Made by a program: the position numbers and the translations under genes. A DNA stretch of 48,462 bases from Streptomyces purpureus. Its GTDB lineage: Bacteria; Actinomycetota; Actinomycetes; Streptomycetales; Streptomycetaceae. The stretch covers positions 1 through 48,462 of the forward strand of contig NZ_BMQQ01000040.1 in the NCBI RefSeq assembly GCF_014648195.1, in the 5' to 3' direction. Shown one piece after another: positions 7,347 to 17,049 of the stretch. The notes beneath the pieces were generated by a model. It was given only the letters and a program-made list of their open reading frames with translations, searched no databases and was not told where the DNA came from. Positions within the stretch are counted from its first letter, which is position 1. Each line of letters begins with the position of its first letter.

Positions 7347-7967
7347 CTATCGCGGGGTTCCAGGTCGGGCCCGGTGCCAGCGGCGCAGCAGCCCCTCGGG
7401 GACCTCCTCCGCCGTCAGCGCGTAGACCAGATGGTCACGCCACGCGCCGTCGATGTGGAGGTAGCGGGGGCGCAGGCCTTCCTCGCGGAATCCCAATTTC
7501 TCCACAACGCGCCGGCTGGGAACGTTCTCCGGGCGAATGCAGACTTCCATCCGGTGCAGCCCGACCGTGCGGAAGCAGTGGTCGACGGCGAGCGCCACCG
7601 CCGTCGGCATCACGCCCCGGCCCGCGACCTCCTGGTCGACCCAGTAGCCGACGTGGCCCGAGCACATCGAGCCCCACGTGATGCCCGCCACAGTGATCTG
7701 GCCGACGAGCCGGCCCTGGTACTCGATCACGAACGGCAGCATCCGGCCCGCGTTGGCCTCGGCCCGCAGATGACGGACCATCTGCCGGTACGTGGGCCGC
7801 TGGGCGACCGGGCCGCCCGGGGCGGGCGGCGGGATGGTCGCCTCCCAGGGGCGCAGCCAGTCGCGGTTGCGGCGGTTCACCTCGCGCCAGGCCCGCTGGT
7901 CGCGCGGCTTTATCGGCCGCAGCACGACGTCACCGTCCGCCAGGACCACGGGCCAGGACGGGATCAT
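7347..7967 (-). CDS. GNAT family N-acetyltransferase (RimJ/RimL-like)
   Basis: A 206-residue acetyltransferase. It begins with D-G-D-V-V-L-R-P-I-K-P-R-D and carries the acetyl-CoA binding region G-Y-W-V-D-Q-E-V-A-G-R-G-V-M-P-T-A-V and the late motif N-V-P-S-R-R-V-V-E-K-L-G-F-R-E-E-G. These are typical of enzymes acetylating protein N-termini or small amines. Its ATG overlaps the moaB stop (ATGA), so it is the last gene of the moaC-moaB unit by translational coupling. The conserved position next to molybdenum cofactor genes does not reveal its substrate. Confidence 0.85.
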   Translation of the reverse strand: MIPSWPVVLADGDVVLRPIKPRDQRAWREVNRRNRDWLRPWEATIPPPAPGGPVAQRPTYRQMVRHLRAEANAGRMLPFVIEYQGRLVGQITVAGITWGSMCSGHVGYWVDQEVAGRGVMPTAVALAVDHCFRTVGLHRMEVCIRPENVPSRRVVEKLGFREEGLRPRYLHIDGAWRDHLVYALTAEEVPEGLLRRWHRARPGTPR

Positions 7968-8722
7968 GACGGTCTGGGGTGGTCGCCGCCGCGCAGCTGG
8001 TCGGCCGCGTGGACCAGCAGCGGCTCCAGTACGGCGAGACCGTCGCGCACGCCGCCGGGCGAGCCCGGCAGGTTGACGATCAGGGTGCGGCCGGCGACTC
8101 CGGCGAGGCCCCGGGAGAGCGCGGCGGTGGGGATCTTCTCCCGGCCGTGGGCGCGGATCGCCTCGGGGATGCCGGGGATCTCGTAGTCGAGGACGCGGCG
8201 GGTGACGTCGGGGGTGGCGTCGGTGGGCGAGATGCCCGTACCGCCGGTGGTGACCACCACGTCGTACGCGGCGTCCACCGCGGCCCGCAGCGCCGCCTCG
8301 ACCGGGTCGCCGTCGGGGACCACCTGCGGCCCGTCGACGACGAACCCGAGCGCGGCGAGCCCCTCGGCGAGGACCGGGCCGCCCTTGTCCTCGTACACCC
8401 CGGCCGCGGCCCGGTTGGAGGCGGTGACGACGAGCGCGCGGTAGGGGGCGGAGTCCTCGCCCTCCGGGCGCTCCCCGTTGGTGGCGTGAGCGGTGTGGGC
8501 GGTGTGCCTCGCCTGGGCGGCGTGGCCTCCGTGGGCCGCGTGCGTCTCGTGGCCTTGATGCGCCGCATGGGTCCCGTGCGGCGACTGGCTCTCGTGCGCC
8601 GCGTGGCTCCCGCGGCTGTCGTGCGCCCCGTGCGTCGGCTGCGCCCCGTACGCCGCGTGCGTCGGATCCGCCCCGTGGGCCGACTGCGCCGCGTGCGGCT
8701 CGCCGGGCTGTCCGGGGTTCAC
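7964..8722 (-). CDS. moaB: MoaB/MogA molybdopterin adenylyltransferase-like protein with His-rich N-terminal extension
   Basis: A protein of 252 residues. The C-terminal 160 or so form a MoaB/Mog fold: A-L-V-V-T-A-S-N-R-A, V-V-V-T-T-G-G-T-G-I-S-P-T-D, then L-P-G-S-P-G-G-V-R-D. This domain binds molybdopterin and adenylates it. The first 90 or so residues are low-complexity Ala/Gly/His, with 17 histidines in about 80 residues (H-A-A-H, H-G-A-H and H-T-A-H units). No ATG, GTG or TTG in frame occurs between GTG 8722 and the fold, so the extension seems to be translated. The GTG overlaps the moaC stop (GTGA). The extension may bind metal; that is speculation. Confidence 0.85.
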   Translation of the reverse strand: MNPGQPGEPHAAQSAHGADPTHAAYGAQPTHGAHDSRGSHAAHESQSPHGTHAAHQGHETHAAHGGHAAQARHTAHTAHATNGERPEGEDSAPYRALVVTASNRAAAGVYEDKGGPVLAEGLAALGFVVDGPQVVPDGDPVEAALRAAVDAAYDVVVTTGGTGISPTDATPDVTRRVLDYEIPGIPEAIRAHGREKIPTAALSRGLAGVAGRTLIVNLPGSPGGVRDGLAVLEPLLVHAADQLRGGDHPRPS

Positions 8723-9198
8723 CCGCGGCTCCAGTCGCCCGACTTTCCGCCTGTCTTCTCCTCGACCCGCACGTCCGAGATCACCGCGGCCTTGTCGACC
8801 GCCTTCACCATGTCCACCACCGTCAGCGCGGCGACCGAGACGGCCGTCAGCGCCTCCATCTCGACGCCGGTACGGTCCGTCGTCTTCACCGTCGCGGTGA
8901 TCTCCACCGCGTCGTCGGCGACCGTGAGGTCCAGGGTCACCCCGGAGACGGCGAGCGGGTGGCAGAGCGGGATCAGGTCCGGGGTCCGCTTGGCACCCAT
9001 GATCCCGGCGATCCGGGCGGTGGCGAGGGCGTCGCCCTTGGGGACCCCCTCGCCGCGCAGCAGCTCGATCACGCGCGGCGAGACCAGGACCCGGCCGCTG
9101 GCCCGCGCGGTGCGGGCGGTGACGTCCTTGCCGGAGACGTCGACCATACGGGCCGCCCCGGCGTCGTCGATGTGGGTCAGCCTGCCTTGCGTACTCAA
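8719..9198 (-). CDS. moaC: Cyclic pyranopterin monophosphate synthase MoaC
   Basis: Converts the cyclised GTP intermediate into cyclic pyranopterin monophosphate in molybdenum cofactor synthesis. Of 159 residues, the usual length, it carries H-I-D-x-A-G-A-A-R-M-V-D-V-S near the start, G-I-M-G-A-K-R-T-P-D-L-I-P-L-C-H-P-L in the middle, and T-G-V-E-M-E-A-L-T-A-V-S-V with D-M-V-K-A-V-D-K at the end. I chose the TTG at 9198 because GGAG lies five bases upstream and the conserved sequence begins right there. The frame continues upstream without similarity. It is directly followed by moaB with a 4-bp overlap. Confidence 0.92.
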   Translation of the reverse strand: MSTQGRLTHIDDAGAARMVDVSGKDVTARTARASGRVLVSPRVIELLRGEGVPKGDALATARIAGIMGAKRTPDLIPLCHPLAVSGVTLDLTVADDAVEITATVKTTDRTGVEMEALTAVSVAALTVVDMVKAVDKAAVISDVRVEEKTGGKSGDWSRG

Positions 9199-9316
9199 CT
9201 GGACTCCGCCTCGCGTTCTGGCGCCGGTTCCCCGCACGGCCTGCTCGGCGGCGGAGGTCCGGGGGACGTTCCCCGGAAGGCACAGCGCCAGACACCGTAC
9301 CGCCACCGGCCCCCTC

Positions 9317-10639
9317 TCAGCCGATCAGGACCACGTCCAGCTCGTCGCCCGGCTTCACCGATGTGGTGTCCTCCGGGACCACGAGCAGCGCGTCGGCGTG
9401 CGCGAGGGCGGCGATCAGATGGGAGCCGGTGCCGCCCACCGGAGTGACCGTGCCGCTCCGCGCGTCGTACGTCCCGCGCAGGAACTGACGCTTGCCGGCC
9501 GGGGAGCTGAGCGCCGACTCGGCCTTGAGGACGGCACGCGCGCGGGGCCGGTGCAGATCCTCGCGGCCCATCAGGGCGCGGATCGCGGGGCGCACGAACA
9601 GCTCGAAGGAGACGTACGAGGAGACGGGGTTGCCGGGCAGGGCAAGGAGAGGGGTGTGGTCGCGGCCGATCGAGCCGAAGCCCTGGGGCTTGCCGGGCTG
9701 CATGGCGAGCTTGCGGAAGTCGACGCCGCCGCCGGGCTCGTCCTCGTCGCCGACGGAGGACAGAGCCTCCTTGACGACGTCGTACGCGCCGACGCTGACC
9801 CCGCCGGTGGTGACCAGGAGGTCGGCGCGGAGCAGCTGGTCCTCGATGGCGGCGCGCAGGGTCTCGGCGTCGTCGGTGACGGCGCCGACCCGGTAGGCGA
9901 TGGCTCCGGCGTCCCGGGCGGCGGCGGCCAGCGCGAAGCTGTTGGAGTCGTAGATCTGCCCCTGGGCCAGTTCGTCGCCCGGCTGCACCAGTTCGCTGCC
10001 GGTGGAGATGACCACGACGCGGGGGCGCGGGCGGACTCGCACCGTGCCGCGGCCGATCGCGGCGAGCAGCCCGATCTGGGGCGGCCCGAGGACCGTGCCG
10101 GCCGTCAGCGCCAGGTCGCCGGCCTGGACGTCGCTGCCGCGCGCGCGGACGTGGGCGCGGGCCTCGACCGGGCGGTGGACCCGGACCTCGCCGCTCGCCC
10201 CCTCGGGGGCGGCCCCGGCCGGGCGCATGGTGGTGGCCACTCCCCCGCCGGTGCCGCCGTCGGTCCACTCGACCGGGACGACGGCCTCGGCGCCGGGCGG
10301 CAGCGGCGCGCCGGTCATGATGCGGGCCGCCTGTCCGGGGCCGACGGCGAGCTGCCCGTCGCTGCCGGCGGCCACGTCGCCGACGACGGTGAGGACGGCC
10401 GGGTACTCCTCGGTGGCGCCGGCGACGTCGGCGACCCGGACCGCGTACCCGTCCATGGAGCTGTTGTCGAAGGGCGGCAGCGCGACCGGCACCGTGACGT
10501 CCTCGACGAGGACGCAGCCCTGGGCCTCGGGCAGCTGAAGCTCGATGGGGTCGAGCGGCTTGACCGTGGCGAGGATGTCGTCCAGGTGCTCGTCGACCGA
10601 CCAGAGGCCGGCGGACGGCGATGCTGCCGTGCTGCTCAA
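9317..10639 (-). CDS. glp: Gephyrin-like molybdotransferase Glp (MoeA family)
   Basis: A MoeA/gephyrin-E family protein of 440 residues. It has F-D-N-S-S-M-D-G-Y-A-V near residue 55, M-T-G-A-P-L-P-P-G-A-E-A-V-V, V-I-S-T-G-S-E-L-V, V-T-T-G-G-V-S-V-G-A-Y-D and A-L-P-G-N-P-V-S. The acidic residues that bind metal and substrate in MoeA (Asp of M-D-G, Glu of S-E-L, Asp of A-Y-D) are retained. In actinobacteria this paralogue pairs with GlpR/SepX in cell division, and sepX lies a few genes downstream here. It may also insert molybdate. The start is TTG at 10639, 4 bp after the galU stop; GGAGATG upstream overlaps that stop. Confidence 0.88.
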   Translation of the reverse strand: MSSTAASPSAGLWSVDEHLDDILATVKPLDPIELQLPEAQGCVLVEDVTVPVALPPFDNSSMDGYAVRVADVAGATEEYPAVLTVVGDVAAGSDGQLAVGPGQAARIMTGAPLPPGAEAVVPVEWTDGGTGGGVATTMRPAGAAPEGASGEVRVHRPVEARAHVRARGSDVQAGDLALTAGTVLGPPQIGLLAAIGRGTVRVRPRPRVVVISTGSELVQPGDELAQGQIYDSNSFALAAAARDAGAIAYRVGAVTDDAETLRAAIEDQLLRADLLVTTGGVSVGAYDVVKEALSSVGDEDEPGGGVDFRKLAMQPGKPQGFGSIGRDHTPLLALPGNPVSSYVSFELFVRPAIRALMGREDLHRPRARAVLKAESALSSPAGKRQFLRGTYDARSGTVTPVGGTGSHLIAALAHADALLVVPEDTTSVKPGDELDVVLIG

Positions 10640-10643
10640 GGTG

Positions 10644-11546
<903 letters not shown>

Positions 11547-11640
11547 GCGGTGCACCCTATCCGGTCGGAATGTGGTGAACCTGAGGCTGCGGTTAACTTC
11601 CTTCTCTTATAGATACATACGAGAGGTTTGTGACTTCTTC

Positions 11641-12249
11641 ATGACAGGCGACATGTCCGACAAGGCCGCTCTGCGGGGCCAACTCCTCGCCGCACGCGCC
11701 GCGCTGACCGGCGATGACGTCTCCGACGCCGCGGAGGAGCTGGCGCGTACGGCCCTGGAGCTCGACGAGCTGGCGGACGCCCGGACCGTGGCCGCCTATG
11801 TGTCGGTGGGCCGGGAACCGGGCACGCGCGCGTTGCTGGAGACCCTGCGCAGGCGCGGCATCCGGGTCCTGCTGCCCGTACTGCTGCCGGACAACGACCT
11901 CGACTGGGGTGTGTACGAAGGCCCGGAGCGGCTGGCGAAGGCCACCCGCGGCCTGCTGGAGCCGCTCGGCCCCCGGCTCGGCCCGGACGCCGTCCTGCGG
12001 GCCGACGCGGTGCTCCTGCCCGGCCTCGCGGTGGACGAGGAGGGCGTGCGGCTCGGCCGGGGCGGCGGCTCGTACGACCGGGTCCTCCACCGGCTCGCCC
12101 GGGCCGGCGTCGTCCCCGAGCTGATCGTGCTGCTGTACGCGAACGAGGTGGTCACGCGGATCCCGAAGGAGCCGCACGACCACCCCGTGCACGCGGTGGT
12201 GACACCCGAGGGCGTCCGCCGGTTCGAACCGCCTACTTCCGCGGTGTGA
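11641..12249 (+). CDS. 5-formyltetrahydrofolate cyclo-ligase
   Basis: ATP-dependent conversion of 5-formyl- to 5,10-methenyl-tetrahydrofolate. About 200 residues, the family length. The C-terminal signature is L-P-G-L-A-V-D-E-E-G-V-R-L-G-R-G-G-G-S-Y-D-R, and the N-terminal half has R-A-A-L-T and V-A-A-Y-V-S-V-G-R-E-P. It is divergent from galU across a 94-bp gap. ATG 11653, four codons in, is an equally plausible start. The last 17 bp overlap the end of the converging acylase gene. Confidence 0.9.
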   Translation: MTGDMSDKAALRGQLLAARAALTGDDVSDAAEELARTALELDELADARTVAAYVSVGREPGTRALLETLRRRGIRVLLPVLLPDNDLDWGVYEGPERLAKATRGLLEPLGPRLGPDAVLRADAVLLPGLAVDEEGVRLGRGGGSYDRVLHRLARAGVVPELIVLLYANEVVTRIPKEPHDHPVHAVVTPEGVRRFEPPTSAV

Positions 12250-14998
12250 GCTGGAGGCTGTCCTTCGTGGCGGCCTCCACCGCCCGCGAGCTGTAGGCCC
12301 AGTCGAGCAGCTCGCCGCGCGCCCACAGGTCCGTCTGGTCGGTGTAGTTGGGGTGGTAGGCGTGGCCCGAGGCGCCGCTCAGGTTGATCCAGCGGGACTT
12401 GTCCCAGTCGCCGACGTTCACGACCATCCGCATCGACGGCACCCAGATCACCCCGTAGCCGCCGGCCGCGTTCCAGCCGGTGGCGTTGACCGCGGCCTCG
12501 CCGCCGCCCAGGTTCCAGGGGCCGCGGTTGAGCATGGACCGGAGCACGCTCGGGCCCTCCTTGCCGAGGGTCTGGTTGTCCAGGTTCAGCTGGTGAAGCC
12601 GGCCCCAGCTCCAGGTGGAGACGTCCTTGCCGAGCTTGGCCGTCAGCTCCCAGCGGGCGTCCTCCATGGCGCGCTTCAGCAGCTGGTCACGGGTCTCGGA
12701 GCCCGCGTCCCGGCGGCTGGGCGCGGTCTTCCACCACTCGCTCTTCTCGTTCTTCAGCAGCGGGCGGACCACCTCGTACCACCGGTCGCCGCCGTCGGGC
12801 TGCGCGGTGTCGGGGTCGCGCTCACCGCACTCCCGTACCAGCTTGTTCTGCTCGTCGACCGGACCGGTCGAGTCGGCCGGACGCACGTTGATGCAGTCGC
12901 CCTCGACCCGCAGCTCCTTGGGCAGCTTGTCGCCGAAGGCGAGCTTGAGGACGTTGCGCCAGACCGCGTTGAAGTACGCGGCGGCGGCCGAGTCGGGCTC
13001 CTGGGTGTAGTCCCAGCCCTCAAGCAGTTTCTGCGCCTCGCGGACGTACGGGTCCGAGATGTCGATCTTCAGCAGGAGCGGGTTCAGCAGGGTGGCGATC
13101 TCGCTGCGGTTGTCCATCTGCATGGTCCGCATGTCGTCCGGCGAGATCTTGCCGCCGTCCTTGGTCTTGGACTCGATCAGGTCGTTGATGCGCTGGCTGC
13201 GCGAGCCGTAGCCCCAGTCCTTTGTAATGAGGTACGGGTACTTCTCCGCGTCGATCACGGCCTGGTTGGCGGTGACGATGTAGCCGCGCTGCGGGTCCTG
13301 CTCGTAGGGCAGCTCCTCGAAGGGGATCATGCCCTTCCAGGTGTACGCGGGGTCCCAGCCCGGCGCCGGCATGGTGCCGTCGTGGCCGGCGGCGCGGACC
13401 GGGATACGGCCCGGGGCCTGGTAGCCGATGTGGCCCTCGGCGCCCTTGGCGTCGGCGTAGATCAGGTTCTGCGAGGGGACCTCGAAGTCCTTGGCGGCGG
13501 CCCGGAACTCGGCGAAGTTCGTCGCCCGGTTGAGCGCGAAGACCGCGTCCATCGACTTGCCCGGGTCCAGCGCCGTCCAGCGCAGGGCGACCGCGTAGCC
13601 CTCGCCGCGGTCCGGGGCGGAGTTCGTGACGGGGGCCTTCTCGCCGACCTTCTCCAGCTCGCTGCTGCGGTCGGAGACCAGGGGGCCGTTGTTGGTCGAC
13701 CGGACGGTGATGGTGCGCGGGGTGCTTCCTGCGACCTTGATGACCTCGTCACGGATGGTGAAGGGCACCTCCTTGCCGCCGTACTGGTAGCCGCGGTCGG
13801 AGACCTTCTGCAGGTACAGGTCGGTGACGTCGGCGCCGAGGTTGGTCAGCCCCCACGCGATGTCCTGGTTGTGCCCGATGATCACACCGGGCATGCCGGA
13901 GAAGGTGTAGCCGGCGACGTCGTAGCCGCAGGTGGCCGTGCGCTCCCGGCAGTGCAGGCCCATCTGGTACCAGAGCGAGGGCAGCTGGGGCGCCAGGTGC
14001 GGGTCGTTGGCGAGCAGCGGCTTGCCGGAGGTCGTGTACTTGCCGGAGACGACCCAGGAGTTGGACCCGATGCCGTTGCCGCTGGGGCCGAGCAGGGCCG
14101 GGATCTTGTCGAGGCTCTCGGAGAGCGCCGACAGCTGGGTCCGCACGCCCTGCGCGGCGCCGTCCGGGGTGTTCGACCGGCCGCCGCGGGCGGCGGAGCC
14201 GGAGGAGTCGGCGTCCGAGGAGCCGGTGCGCTCGGGGTCGAACTCTCCCTTGTCCTTGTCGACCCCGCCCTTGTCGAGGATCGGCTTGTGCAGCCCGCTC
14301 GGGTAGGTCGGGTAGAGCTGCTTGATCTGCGCGTCGCTCAGCCGGCTCGTCATGAGCGACCGGTCGATCTCTTCCTCCATGTTGCCGCGCAGGTCCCAGG
14401 CCATCGCCTTGAGCCAGGCCACGGAGTCGACCGGCGTCCAGGGCTCGATCTTGTAGTCGTTGGCGAAGGCGAGGGCGGCGTACTCGACGGAGACGTCCCG
14501 CCCTTCCTTGCCTTCCAGATAGGCGTTGACGCCGGCCGCGTACGCCTGGAGGTACTTCTTCGTCTGCGGCGACAGCTTGGTGTCGTATTCGCGCTGGGCG
14601 ACCTGGCGCCAGCCAAGGGTGCGCAGGAAGGCGTCCGTGTCGACCTGTTCCTTGCCGAACATCTCGGAGAGCCGGCCCGAGGTCATGTGGCGGCGGACGT
14701 CCATCTCCCAGAACCGGTCCTGCGCCTGGACGTAGCCCTGCGCGCGGAAGAGGTCCTCGTCCGTGGAGGCGTAGATCTGCGGGACGCCGTGGGCGTCGCG
14801 CTTCACGTCGACCGGGGCCGAGAGGCCGGGCAGCTCGAGCGTGCCGGTGGTCTGCGGATAGGCGGCCCGCACCGTGCTGACACCCCAGAAGGTGCCGTAG
14901 CCGATGCCCGCGACCAGCGCCAGCACCAGAACGATGACGATCAGGCGGGCGCGTCGCCCCTTCTTCTTGGCGGAGGGGGCGGTCGTGTTGGAGGGCAT
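12233..14998 (-). CDS. Penicillin acylase family (S45) Ntn hydrolase, membrane-anchored or exported
   Basis: A large amidase precursor of 921 residues. Residues 11-17 are basic, followed by a hydrophobic helix (about 18-40), giving an anchored or secreted protein. The family start V-x-V-K-R-D-A-H-G-V-P-Q-I-Y-A-S follows. The autocatalytic cleavage site is G-I-G-S-N-S-W-V-V with the nucleophile Ser near residue 312, preceded by a Ser/Gly/Asp-rich linker that would be the removed spacer. The beta chain includes N-D-P-H-L and the late N-R-G-P-W-N-L-G-G-G. Relatives cleave penicillins, acyl-homoserine lactones or lipopeptides; the substrate cannot be read from sequence. ATG 14998 follows AAGGA at good spacing; an upstream frame extension is ignored. 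Confidence 0.88.
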   Translation of the reverse strand: MPSNTTAPSAKKKGRRARLIVIVLVLALVAGIGYGTFWGVSTVRAAYPQTTGTLELPGLSAPVDVKRDAHGVPQIYASTDEDLFRAQGYVQAQDRFWEMDVRRHMTSGRLSEMFGKEQVDTDAFLRTLGWRQVAQREYDTKLSPQTKKYLQAYAAGVNAYLEGKEGRDVSVEYAALAFANDYKIEPWTPVDSVAWLKAMAWDLRGNMEEEIDRSLMTSRLSDAQIKQLYPTYPSGLHKPILDKGGVDKDKGEFDPERTGSSDADSSGSAARGGRSNTPDGAAQGVRTQLSALSESLDKIPALLGPSGNGIGSNSWVVSGKYTTSGKPLLANDPHLAPQLPSLWYQMGLHCRERTATCGYDVAGYTFSGMPGVIIGHNQDIAWGLTNLGADVTDLYLQKVSDRGYQYGGKEVPFTIRDEVIKVAGSTPRTITVRSTNNGPLVSDRSSELEKVGEKAPVTNSAPDRGEGYAVALRWTALDPGKSMDAVFALNRATNFAEFRAAAKDFEVPSQNLIYADAKGAEGHIGYQAPGRIPVRAAGHDGTMPAPGWDPAYTWKGMIPFEELPYEQDPQRGYIVTANQAVIDAEKYPYLITKDWGYGSRSQRINDLIESKTKDGGKISPDDMRTMQMDNRSEIATLLNPLLLKIDISDPYVREAQKLLEGWDYTQEPDSAAAAYFNAVWRNVLKLAFGDKLPKELRVEGDCINVRPADSTGPVDEQNKLVRECGERDPDTAQPDGGDRWYEVVRPLLKNEKSEWWKTAPSRRDAGSETRDQLLKRAMEDARWELTAKLGKDVSTWSWGRLHQLNLDNQTLGKEGPSVLRSMLNRGPWNLGGGEAAVNATGWNAAGGYGVIWVPSMRMVVNVGDWDKSRWINLSGASGHAYHPNYTDQTDLWARGELLDWAYSSRAVEAATKDSLQLTPRK

Positions 14999-15224
14999 CG
15001 CTGTCCTTCGAGGGGCAGGGTGGTCCTGGAGTGCTGGAGCAACCATAGGCGCAGCGCTCCACCGGCCCGGACGCGGAGTCAGTAAGGAGCACGCTTGCGT
15101 ACTTTCGCTCGGTTTCCGATCGATTGATCGCTCGCGTCAAGAGAACGTTAAAGATTAGGTAAGGTAACGAAGTACCGGCTGCTGGGCGAAAGGATCCGGC
15201 CGCACGAGGAGAAGGGATCGGCCA

Positions 15225-16811
15225 CTGACTGTCCACCAGCTCAATGAACTCCTGCTCATCTGCTCGCTCGTGCTGCTCGTCGCCGTCGCCGCGGTGCGCA
15301 TCTCGTCCCGCAGTGGGCTCCCCAGCCTTCTGCTGTACCTCGGGATCGGGGTCGCCATTGGGCAGGACGGCATCGGCAACGTCGCCTTCGACAACGCCGA
15401 GCTGACGCAGGTGATCGGCTATGCCGCGCTTGTGGTGATCCTGGCCGAGGGTGGCCTGGGCACCAAGTGGAAGGAGATCAAACCCGCGTTGCCCGCGGCG
15501 GTCGTGCTGTCGACCGTCGGCGTCGCGGTGAGCGTGGGCATCACCGCCGCCGCGGCCCACTATCTCGTCGGCCTGGAGTGGCGGCAGGCGCTGATCATCG
15601 GCGCGGTCGTCTCCTCCACGGACGCGGCGGCCGTCTTCTCCGTACTGCGCAAGGTGCCGCTGCCGCCCCGGGTCACCGGTGTCCTGGAGGCCGAGTCCGG
15701 TTTCAACGACGCCCCCGTCGTGATCCTGGTCGTCGCCTTCTCCACGGTCGGACCGGTCGACGAGTGGTACCTCCTGGTCGGCAAGATCGCGCTGGAGCTG
15801 GCGATCGGGGCGGGCATCGGCCTCGCGGTCGGCTTCCTCGGCGCCTTCGGACTGCGGCATGTGGCGCTGCCCGCCTCCGGCCTGTACCCGATCGCCGTCA
15901 TGGCCATCGCCGTGGTCGCGTACGCGGCCGGCGCGCTGGCCCACGGCTCCGGCTTCCTCGCCGTCTACCTGGCCGCGATGGTGCTCGGCAACGCCAAGCT
16001 GCCGCACTCCCCCGCCAACCGCGGCTTCGCCGAGGGACTCGGCTGGATCGCCCAGATCGGCATGTTCGTCCTGCTCGGCCTGCTCGTCACGCCGTCCAAG
16101 CTGATCGGCGACTTCTGGCCGGCGGTGATCATCGGCCTGGTCCTGACGGTCGTGGCGCGCCCCATGGAGGTCCTGGTCAGCCTGCTGCCGTTCCGCGTCC
16201 CCTGGCAGGAGCAGGCCCTGATGTCCTGGGCCGGCCTGCGCGGAGCCGTGCCCATCATCCTGGCCACGATCCCGATGGTGTCCGGGATCGAGGGCAGCCA
16301 GCGGGTCTTCAACATCGTCTTCGTGCTGGTCGTCGTCTACACCCTGGTCCAGGGGCCGACCCTGCCCTGGCTCGCCAAGGCCCTCCGGCTCGGCGACCCG
16401 TCCGAGGCCGCCGACCTCGGCGTCGAATCGGCGCCCCTGGAGCGGCTGCGCGGACATCTGCTGTCCGTCGCGATCCCGGAGAAGTCCAAGATGCACGGCG
16501 TGGAGGTGGCCGAGCTGCGGCTCCCGGCCGGGTCCGCGGTCACCCTGGTCGTACGGGACGGCAAGAGCTTCGTACCGTCGCCCGCCACCGTGCTGCGGCG
16601 CGGTGACGAGCTCCTGGTCGTCGCGACCGACCCGGTCCGGGACGCCGCCGAGCGGCGGCTGCGGGCGGTCGGACAGGGCGGCAAGCTCGCCGGCTGGCTG
16701 GGGACCGGCGGCGCGAGCGCCGCGAGCGGGAGGGAGCACGCGCGCGTGAAGGGGCCCAAGGCCCTCCACGACCTCTGGGACGGGATTACCGGAAGGCGAA
16801 CGTCCGGTTAA
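15225..16811 (+). CDS. CPA1-type potassium/proton antiporter, apparent CTG start
   Basis: About 12 membrane segments (residues 5-390) followed by a TrkA-C-like regulatory domain (residues about 400-490), the NhaP2/CvrA layout. Motifs include A-E-G-G-L-G-T, S-S-T-D-A-A-A-V-F and E-S-G-F-N-D-A-P, which carries the ion-binding Asp of the CPA fold. It would exchange K+ or Na+ for protons. No ATG, GTG or TTG in frame lies between the preceding region and GTG 15270, which has no ribosome site and would delete part of helix 1. CTG 15225 has GAAGGGA seven bases upstream and restores the helix, so I place the start there. Confidence 0.85.
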   Translation: MTVHQLNELLLICSLVLLVAVAAVRISSRSGLPSLLLYLGIGVAIGQDGIGNVAFDNAELTQVIGYAALVVILAEGGLGTKWKEIKPALPAAVVLSTVGVAVSVGITAAAAHYLVGLEWRQALIIGAVVSSTDAAAVFSVLRKVPLPPRVTGVLEAESGFNDAPVVILVVAFSTVGPVDEWYLLVGKIALELAIGAGIGLAVGFLGAFGLRHVALPASGLYPIAVMAIAVVAYAAGALAHGSGFLAVYLAAMVLGNAKLPHSPANRGFAEGLGWIAQIGMFVLLGLLVTPSKLIGDFWPAVIIGLVLTVVARPMEVLVSLLPFRVPWQEQALMSWAGLRGAVPIILATIPMVSGIEGSQRVFNIVFVLVVVYTLVQGPTLPWLAKALRLGDPSEAADLGVESAPLERLRGHLLSVAIPEKSKMHGVEVAELRLPAGSAVTLVVRDGKSFVPSPATVLRRGDELLVVATDPVRDAAERRLRAVGQGGKLAGWLGTGGASAASGREHARVKGPKALHDLWDGITGRRTSG

Positions 16812-16816
16812 TCACA

Positions 16817-16874
16817 GGTACACAAGGGGAGGGGTTGGCGTTTTCCCAGGCGGATCAGCGCCACCCCCTGTACC
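16817..16874 (+). other. Inverted repeat between antiporter and MFS gene
   Basis: GGTACA and GGGGTTGGCG (16817-16840) pair with CGCCACCCCCTGTACC (16859-16874), leaving an internal bulge and an 18-nt loop. It begins 5 bp after the antiporter stop. A second small stem CTCTGC/GCAGAG follows near 16900. This may be a terminator or the leader of the MFS gene. The rest of the 238-bp gap shows no convincing gene. Confidence 0.45.
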
Positions 16875-17049
16875 ATGAAGGCACACTGATCGACCAACTC
16901 TGCCTGACGCAGAGCTGGCGCGACCGTATGGCGGCCGTGGCACCCTCGCAGTGGGGCCTGGTATCTACCGCAGTTCCGCGCAAGAGGACAGCTCTCGGCG
17001 GCTCCCGACACCCAGGGGAGCGCTACCAGGCGGCAGAAAGGCAAGGACC

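Noticed and set aside
8480..8720. Short repeats that could suggest a CRISPR array or minisatellite
   Set aside because: Repeats are irregular, with no constant spacer length, and are explained by His/Ala codons of the moaB extension.
12353..16769. Very long open frames opposite the acylase and antiporter genes (910 and 1006 codons)
   Set aside because: They are Arg/Gly/Val-rich shadows caused by GC-saturated third positions of real genes; no family motif is present.
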